From: an uncultured Flavobacteriaceae bacterium
GTDB taxonomy: Bacteria; Bacteroidota; Bacteroidia; Flavobacteriales; Flavobacteriaceae
Direction of reading: 5' to 3'
NCBI GenBank assembly: GCA_913044085.1
Contig: CAJWNW010000094.1
Location: 1 to 6,319 of the forward strand
DNA length: 6,319 bases
Shown: piece by piece, positions 1 through 4,312 of the stretch
Layout: each line of letters starts with the position of its first letter
Position numbering within the stretch: position 1 is the first letter of the stretch
Notes under the pieces: model-generated
Database searches by the model: none
The model's input: the letters and a program-made list of their open reading frames with translations, nothing else
What the model was told of the DNA's origin: nothing
Program-made: the position numbers and the translations under genes

Positions 1-1220
1 ACTTTAGACGTCCTTATGGTTTCTAGACTGTCCCTTTTTTTGTAATCTTCTAATTCATCATTAGTTAAAGGCACAGGTCTTGTACTGTCCCAATAAGAAG
101 TTTTCTTTTTATTGGCATCTTTTTCAAATGCAAGAATTTCCTTCTTATTTTGGTCTGTGCTAAGCTTTGGTTTAAGATCATAGTTTGTATAATTGGCTAC
201 AAAACTTCCATTCCCCTTAAAACCGAATAAGCTATAGCCAAAATCAATGGTTTGGGAACGAACTAGCCAATGCTTTGCGGTTTTGTCAAAACTTAAATTT
301 TGGCGAATTCTAATGCTTTCAGCCGGTAAAATTTGAACCTGAGTGCCTCGAACTTTAATATCAATGCCATATAGTGCCCAACTGTCTTCAACAATATAGA
401 TATCTCCTGAAAAAACCCGGTCATTTTCGCGCTTCGGTAGGATGTTGATCTTGTGGACTAAATGGCCTTCGCTGTCATAAAATTCACCCTCTAATTTGTA
501 GTTGTAATAATTAAAAGCAAAATCGGCAATTGGTGAAATAATCTCGTTATTGATGTTTAACGTATTATTGTATAAATTATAATCAACATCCATAGCAGAA
601 TTAAAACTGATGCCATTGGAATCTCCACTGACTTTTGACGCTGTGACAGTTTCAAAAAGTTCAGGCTTAATATATTTAATCTTAGAAAGTGTTTCGGACA
701 AATAGATGTAACCAGTTCGTGTGGAATCTAAAGCGCCTCCAAAGTCTCCAATGTCTTGGCCCATAAATTTTTCAGGCGCATTTTCAATTCGTATAAAACC
801 TTTAGAATAAAAATCGGCAGTATAAGCATTTAATTTTTCTAAATACAAGCTGCGTTTTGAAATGGCCTGTCTAATGATGCGGTTGGCCGGATTTTCCTTC
901 GCATCAATGACAACTTCATTTAAATTGATGTTTTCGTCTTCAAGAATAACATCTAATGGATAGGGTAGTGTATCAACTTTTATATTTTTTATTTGGGTTT
1001 TAAAGCCCAAGAATTGAAAGACAATCGTATAGTCACCTGGTTTTAAAATATTGATTTCATATTGGCCCTCTGCGTTTGAGGTAGTTCCAGTGTAGCTGTT
1101 TTGAATGTAAATATTGACATAGGGCAGTGCTTCACCACTACGGTCTTTTACGGTACCCCTAATTTGGCTTTGAGCAATACCTACAATCATCAGGGTAAAA
1201 ACAATTATAATTCTTTTCAT
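1..1220 (-). CDS. DUF5686 family protein with carboxypeptidase-regulatory-like domain (C-terminus cut off by window edge)
   Basis: The frame is open from an ATG at 1220 to the left edge, giving the first 406 residues; the C-terminal part lies outside. Residues 1-18 look like a Sec signal peptide (MKR, a hydrophobic run, then AQS), so the protein should be exported. Residues 19 to about 95 form a carboxypeptidase-D regulatory-like beta-sandwich (IRGTVKD, PYVNIYI, GTTSNAEGQYEI, YTIVFQFLGFKT). From about 105 the sequence matches DUF5686, with ANRIIRQAI, the PKRENDRVFSGDIYIVEDSW segment at 262-281, and the hallmark YWDSTRPVPLT at 377-387. Full-length members are about twice this size and are thought to end in an outer-membrane barrel; that part is family knowledge. 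The gene starts 9 bp after the smpB stop, so it is probably in the same operon. Biochemical role unknown. Confidence 0.9.
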   Translation of the reverse strand, partial: MKRIIIVFTLMIVGIAQSQIRGTVKDRSGEALPYVNIYIQNSYTGTTSNAEGQYEINILKPGDYTIVFQFLGFKTQIKNIKVDTLPYPLDVILEDENINLNEVVIDAKENPANRIIRQAISKRSLYLEKLNAYTADFYSKGFIRIENAPEKFMGQDIGDFGGALDSTRTGYIYLSETLSKIKYIKPELFETVTASKVSGDSNGISFNSAMDVDYNLYNNTLNINNEIISPIADFAFNYYNYKLEGEFYDSEGHLVHKINILPKRENDRVFSGDIYIVEDSWALYGIDIKVRGTQVQILPAESIRIRQNLSFDKTAKHWLVRSQTIDFGYSLFGFKGNGSFVANYTNYDLKPKLSTDQNKKEILAFEKDANKKKTSYWDSTRPVPLTNDELEDYKKRDSLETIRTSK

Positions 1221-1229
1221 CTTAATTTG

Positions 1230-1691
1230 TCAGGGTTTAAAGTTTTTCTTTATTCGGTCTAAATTCCGTTTGTTTTCTCGGTCTTTGATGGTTTCGCGTT
1301 TGTCAAATAATTTCTTTCCTTTTGCCAAGGCAATCTTGAGCTTTGCAAAGCCTTTTTCATTGATAAAAAGTTTTGTGGGGATGATTGTAAGTCCTGTGTT
1401 TTTAACTTCTTTCTCTAGTTTACGCAACTCTTTTTTATTCAATAAAAGTTTACGTTCGGCCTTGGGTCTATGGTTGAAATGATTACCATGGTCGTATTCT
1501 TGAACCGTCATATTGATTACGAAAAGTTCCCCGGAGTCGTTAAATTCACAAAAACTCTCAGCAATGGAAGCCTTACTGGCACGAATGGATTTGATCTCTG
1601 TTCCACTTAAAACAATACCGGCCGTGTACGTGTCCAAAAGATCGTAGGAAAAGCGTGCTTTTTTATTTAGAATATTAATCGATTTTTTCAT
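1230..1691 (-). CDS. smpB: SsrA-binding protein SmpB
   Basis: This 153-residue protein is a full-length SmpB, the partner of tmRNA (SsrA). SmpB binds the tRNA-like domain of tmRNA and brings it to stalled ribosomes, so that the unfinished peptide is tagged for proteolysis and the ribosome is freed. Visible family motifs are NKKARFSYDLLDTYTAG (9-25), the GTEIKSIR core (30-37), the YDHGNHFNHRPKAERKLLL segment (66-84), AKGKKLFDKRETIKDRE (123-139) and a basic C-terminal tail ending KKNFKP. The tail is known to enter the empty mRNA channel. The length is normal and the ATG at 1691 puts the usual short N-terminal arm before the core. The tmRNA gene itself is not in the window. A DUF5686 gene follows after 9 bp. 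Confidence 0.98.
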   Translation of the reverse strand: MKKSINILNKKARFSYDLLDTYTAGIVLSGTEIKSIRASKASIAESFCEFNDSGELFVINMTVQEYDHGNHFNHRPKAERKLLLNKKELRKLEKEVKNTGLTIIPTKLFINEKGFAKLKIALAKGKKLFDKRETIKDRENKRNLDRIKKNFKP

Positions 1692-1698
1692 TTCAATT

Positions 1699-1706
1699 CA
1701 AAATTA
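1699..1706 (-). promoter_or_regulatory. Possible Bacteroidota -7 promoter element for smpB
   Basis: Read on the minus strand this is TAATTTTG, a full match to the TAnnTTTG -7 consensus of Bacteroidota sigma factors. It ends 7 bases before the smpB ATG, so a transcript starting just after it would have almost no leader. I found no TTTG -33 element at the usual spacing, and the motif is common in AT-rich DNA. The identical 8-mer lies upstream of the DUF6314-like gene. Confidence 0.25.
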
Positions 1707-1752
1707 ATCAAATATTCAATGTGTTAAGCATTCAAAAGCCTATAAATTTTTT

Positions 1753-1776
1753 AAGTGACTGTTCCAGTTGCCACTT
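1753..1776. repeat. Imperfect inverted repeat (hairpin) in the smpB/brxC divergent spacer
   Basis: AAGTG (1753-1757) pairs with CACTT (1772-1776), and ACTG (1758-1761) pairs with CAGT (1765-1768). The loop is TTC and there is a 3-base bulge TGC (1769-1771), so the stem totals 9 bp. It lies 62 bp upstream of smpB and 57 bp upstream of brxC. Neither strand has a T-run directly after it, so it does not look like an intrinsic terminator. It could be an operator or a chance fold. Confidence 0.35.
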
Positions 1777-1833
1777 TGATATTCAATAGAATCTTTATTA
1801 AAATTGTATATATTTACAGATAAATATAGACAT

Positions 1834-2208
1834 ATGGGATTATTTGATGCTTTTTTTGGAGATAAGAATAATGTTTGGCCAGGGCCTAAACTTGAAGACA
1901 TGGCGCAGTTTGACATGTTGATGACCAACTCATTCTCTACGCCTCAACTTGTTTTCAAACATTCCACCCGCTGCAGCATCAGCCGTTTTGTTTTGAATGC
2001 ATTTATTGCTAATTATGGGTACTCGCCCCAAGACTTTGGAGCTTGGTATTTAGACCTACTTGTATACCGGTCCATTTCTAATAGGATTGCACAGCGTCTA
2101 GATGTTGTGCATGAATCTCCGCAACTTATTATTATCAGAGATGGGAAGACAATTGAAAGTGCTTCTCACGAAAATGTCAATAATCTATTACTGAGTAAAT
2201 ATTTATGA
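1834..2208 (+). CDS. brxC: BrxC/YtxJ-type monothiol bacilliredoxin
   Basis: The 124-residue product matches the YtxJ/BrxC family (formerly DUF2847), small thioredoxin-fold proteins linked to bacillithiol. In Bacillus they remove bacillithiol from S-thiolated proteins. The active-site segment is FKHSTRCSIS (41-50), with a single cysteine, Cys47, in a C-x-x-S pattern expected of a monothiol redoxin. The segment HESPQLIIIRDGK (93-105) carries the proline that would be the cis-Pro of the fold. The frame can be extended upstream to a TTG at 1804, but I chose the ATG at 1834 because MGLFDAFFG is the usual beginning of flavobacterial homologues and TTG starts are rare. The protein has no signal peptide and should be cytosolic. 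It is divergent from smpB and its stop overlaps the end of the convergent DUF6314-like gene. The function is inferred from family membership. Confidence 0.88.
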   Translation: MGLFDAFFGDKNNVWPGPKLEDMAQFDMLMTNSFSTPQLVFKHSTRCSISRFVLNAFIANYGYSPQDFGAWYLDLLVYRSISNRIAQRLDVVHESPQLIIIRDGKTIESASHENVNNLLLSKYL

Positions 2209-2643
2209 ACAAACTTTTCGATAGTTGGTTTTTGAAACGTAATTTTTTTTAGCTCCTATAACCTTATGTTTGATTTGAAAGGAGTTATTCGCATTAAATA
2301 TGTACTCGGAAATATATAAATCGTCTCCACAATGGTGCATCGCTTCTCCGACAATATTTTCTCCATTTGTTTTTAATTCAATCCCTTGAAAAAGTATTTC
2401 AGGGGTTTCAAAAAAATAAATTTCTAAATTCTTTTCTGTAGCATTAAAGTAATATTTTCTTTTAGCCGTTAAGATAGTGCCGTCTACTAATTTTAATGAT
2501 CCAAGTTCCGAATATTCTAATCCGTGTAATTTATTTTTAATAAAACTTACCGTGCCGTTTCCTGAGGTTCCATTATCATACTCCCGATTGTAAGTCCAGG
2601 CTCCAGCAAGGAATTCCAGAATTGAAAATTGAAAATTCATCAT
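2203..2643 (-). CDS. DUF6314-like protein of unknown function
   Basis: About 146 residues, probably cytosolic: no signal peptide or membrane segment. The pattern fits DUF6314: FLAGAWTYNREYDNG near the N-terminus, GTVSFI followed by GLEYSELGSLKLVDG, an AKRKYYF strand, EIYFFE, and the conserved HHCGDDLY (about 103-110). The alternating strands suggest a small beta-barrel, lipocalin-like fold, but this is inference and no ligand is known. The open frame reaches a GTG at 2658. I prefer the ATG at 2643 (or the adjacent ATG at 2640), because the family begins only a few residues before the F-L-x-G-x-W motif. The TAA stop at 2203-2205 lies inside the last codons of brxC on the other strand. hutH is divergent, so the two may share a regulatory region. 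The family assignment rests on motif recall, not on a search. Confidence 0.75.
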   Translation of the reverse strand: MMNFQFSILEFLAGAWTYNREYDNGTSGNGTVSFIKNKLHGLEYSELGSLKLVDGTILTAKRKYYFNATEKNLEIYFFETPEILFQGIELKTNGENIVGEAMHHCGDDLYISEYIFNANNSFQIKHKVIGAKKNYVSKTNYRKVCS

Positions 2644-2684
2644 TTGATTAGTTCTCACAGGTCAGGTTGTGAATATTTTAAAAT

Positions 2685-2692
2685 CAAAATTA
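2685..2692 (-). promoter_or_regulatory. Possible Bacteroidota -7 promoter element for the DUF6314-like gene
   Basis: On the minus strand this reads TAATTTTG, matching TAnnTTTG, and ends 41 bases before the ATG at 2643. It sits in an 11-bp word (ATTAATTTTGA) shared with the region just upstream of smpB. No clear TTTG -33 element is seen at the expected distance, so this is only suggestive. Confidence 0.25.
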
Positions 2693-2715
2693 ATAATTCA
2701 GAATTAAATGACTGA

Positions 2716-2731
2716 AATATTTGGAAATATT
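2716..2731. repeat. AT-rich inverted repeat upstream of hutH
   Basis: AATATTT (2716-2722) and AAATATT (2725-2731) are exact reverse complements separated by GG. The left arm with the first G reads AATATTTG, one mismatch from the TAnnTTTG -7 consensus. The dyad could therefore overlay a hutH promoter and act as an operator. Its centre is 33 bp, close to three helical turns, from the centre of the next dyad. AT-rich arms arise easily by chance in such DNA. Confidence 0.35.
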
Positions 2732-2749
2732 GAATGGATTATTCAAATT

Positions 2750-2763
2750 TGATGAGCTCATCA
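2750..2763. repeat. Perfect 14-bp palindrome in the hutH leader
   Basis: TGATGAGCTCATCA is a perfect palindrome ending 9 bases before the preferred hutH ATG at 2773. It contains more G and C than its surroundings. In this position it could be a binding site for a dimeric regulator that blocks initiation or early elongation, or a short hairpin near the ribosome-binding region. If translation instead begins at 2734 or 2752, it lies within or at the start of the coding sequence. Confidence 0.45.
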
Positions 2764-2772
2764 GCACATTCT

Positions 2773-4284
2773 ATGATTATTATATCCAATAAGCCATTTG
2801 ATTTAAAATCTCTCAATGATTTGATTTTAAATCAAACTTCTATTAAACTTGCTGATGACGTCATTTTTAAAATTGAATCGTGTCGTTCCTATCTAAATTA
2901 TAAACTTGAAAGTTCTCAAGATGTAATCTATGGCATCAATACTGGATTTGGTGCTTTGCATAATGTGAAAATAACAGCTGCGAATTTAATTCAACTACAA
3001 GAAAATTTGGTGCGTTCACATGCTTGTGGTACAGGCGCTTTTGTGCCACAACCCGTCATAAAACTCATGCTGCTTTTAAAGATTAAAGCCCTTTGTTATG
3101 GGCATAGTGGCGTCCAGTTGAAGACTGTGCAGCGTTTGGTGGATTTTTACAATTATGATATTCTCCCCATTGTTTACACTCAAGGTTCTCTGGGAGCTTC
3201 AGGAGATTTAGCTCCCTTAGCACACATTGCGCTTGCGATAATTGGTGAGGGGGAAGTTTGGTATAATGGTAGGCGTCAAGCCACTACAAAAGTTTTAAAA
3301 GAAAAAGGCTGGTCCCCAATATCATTGCAATCAAAAGAGGGCTTGGCGTTGCTAAATGGCACTCAATTTATGTCTGCTTATGCGTTGCATTGCTTACTTA
3401 AATGTTATAAGATATCTTATTTATCAGACGTCATAGCTGCTTTGTCATTAGAAGCCTTCAATGGTCGCTTGGAGCCTTTTGACCGTTTAATACATTCTGT
3501 TAGACCTCACAAAGGGCAAATTATTACAGCAGAAAGAATTTCTAAGTTTTTAGAAGGTAGTATTTTAATGCGTGAAAAAAAGGAACATGTTCAAGACCCT
3601 TATTCTTTTCGTTGCATTCCTCAAGTTCACGGAGCCTCAAAGGATACTCTTGAATTTGTTCGACAAACAGTTTTAATAGAAATTAATTCTGTCACGGATA
3701 ATCCTAATATATTTGTTGAAGAAGATGTTATTATTTCAGGAGGAAATTTTCATGGTCAACCCTTGGCTTTTGCCTTGGATTATTTAAAAATCTCCATGGC
3801 AGAACTTGGCAGTATTTCTGAAAGACGCACCTTTCAATTGATTTCTGGTCTTCGTGGTTTACCTTCTTTTTTAATTGATAAGCCTGGTCTAAATTCAGGC
3901 CTTATGATTCCTCAGTATACCGCGGCCAGTATTGTCAGTGCCAATAAACAATTGGCAACTCCTGCGAGTGTTGATTCCATTGTGTCATCAAATGGCCAAG
4001 AAGATCACGTTAGTATGGGTGCAAATGCAGCAATTCAGGCTGTACAAGTTGTAGAAAATGTAGAACAAATTTTAGCTATTGAGCTGATAAATGCTTCTCA
4101 AGCCTTGTTTTACAGGTCCCACAAAACGGCTCCATTTCTGGAAAAGTTTATAACTGCTTTTAGGGAAGCCGTACCGAAAGTCACCAGGGATCGAATTTTT
4201 CATAAAGACATTCAAAAATCTCTTGAGTTTTTGAAGTCTTCGATACATGAAAATGAATTGTTTACAGAAGATTACATAGATTGA
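2773..4284 (+). CDS. hutH: Histidine ammonia-lyase (histidase)
   Basis: HutH removes ammonia from L-histidine to give trans-urocanate, the first step of histidine degradation, in the cytosol as a tetramer. From the ATG at 2773 the protein has 503 residues, close to the family norm. GSLGASGDLAPLAH contains Ala142-Ser143-Gly144, which cyclise to the MIO electrophile. Other active-site residues are Tyr53 (YGINTGFG), His83 (RSHACGTG), Asn195 (LLNGTQ), Gln274-Tyr277-Arg280 (QDPYSFRC), Phe326 (GNFHGQP) and Glu410 (GQEDHVSMG). Tyr53, His83, Ser143 and Asn195 have the same numbers as I recall for the Pseudomonas putida enzyme, which favours this start. The frame continues upstream through ATGs at 2752 and 2734, which would add 7 or 13 residues. 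His83 and Glu410 fit histidine rather than tyrosine or phenylalanine as substrate. No hutU, hutI or hutG is in the window. The gene converges on clpC with a 28-bp gap. Confidence 0.95.
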   Translation: MIIISNKPFDLKSLNDLILNQTSIKLADDVIFKIESCRSYLNYKLESSQDVIYGINTGFGALHNVKITAANLIQLQENLVRSHACGTGAFVPQPVIKLMLLLKIKALCYGHSGVQLKTVQRLVDFYNYDILPIVYTQGSLGASGDLAPLAHIALAIIGEGEVWYNGRRQATTKVLKEKGWSPISLQSKEGLALLNGTQFMSAYALHCLLKCYKISYLSDVIAALSLEAFNGRLEPFDRLIHSVRPHKGQIITAERISKFLEGSILMREKKEHVQDPYSFRCIPQVHGASKDTLEFVRQTVLIEINSVTDNPNIFVEEDVIISGGNFHGQPLAFALDYLKISMAELGSISERRTFQLISGLRGLPSFLIDKPGLNSGLMIPQYTAASIVSANKQLATPASVDSIVSSNGQEDHVSMGANAAIQAVQVVENVEQILAIELINASQALFYRSHKTAPFLEKFITAFREAVPKVTRDRIFHKDIQKSLEFLKSSIHENELFTEDYID

Positions 4285-4312
4285 TATTCCAACAAAATAG
4301 ATAATCAAAGTT

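Noticed and set aside
1270..1482. Plus-strand open frame of 70 codons
   Set aside because: It lies wholly inside smpB on the other strand, has no recognisable domain, and smpB is certain.
1804..1833. Ten-residue upstream extension of brxC
   Set aside because: It would need a TTG start, and the family begins at the MGLF sequence encoded from the ATG at 1834.
1740..1928. Minus-strand open frame of 62 codons overlapping the smpB/brxC spacer
   Set aside because: It overlaps the 5' part of brxC antisense and resembles no family; its frame is best explained as the reverse of brxC codons.
4072..4308. Minus-strand open frame of 78 codons at the end of hutH
   Set aside because: Antisense to conserved hutH codons, with low-complexity hydrophobic and basic content and no homologous pattern.
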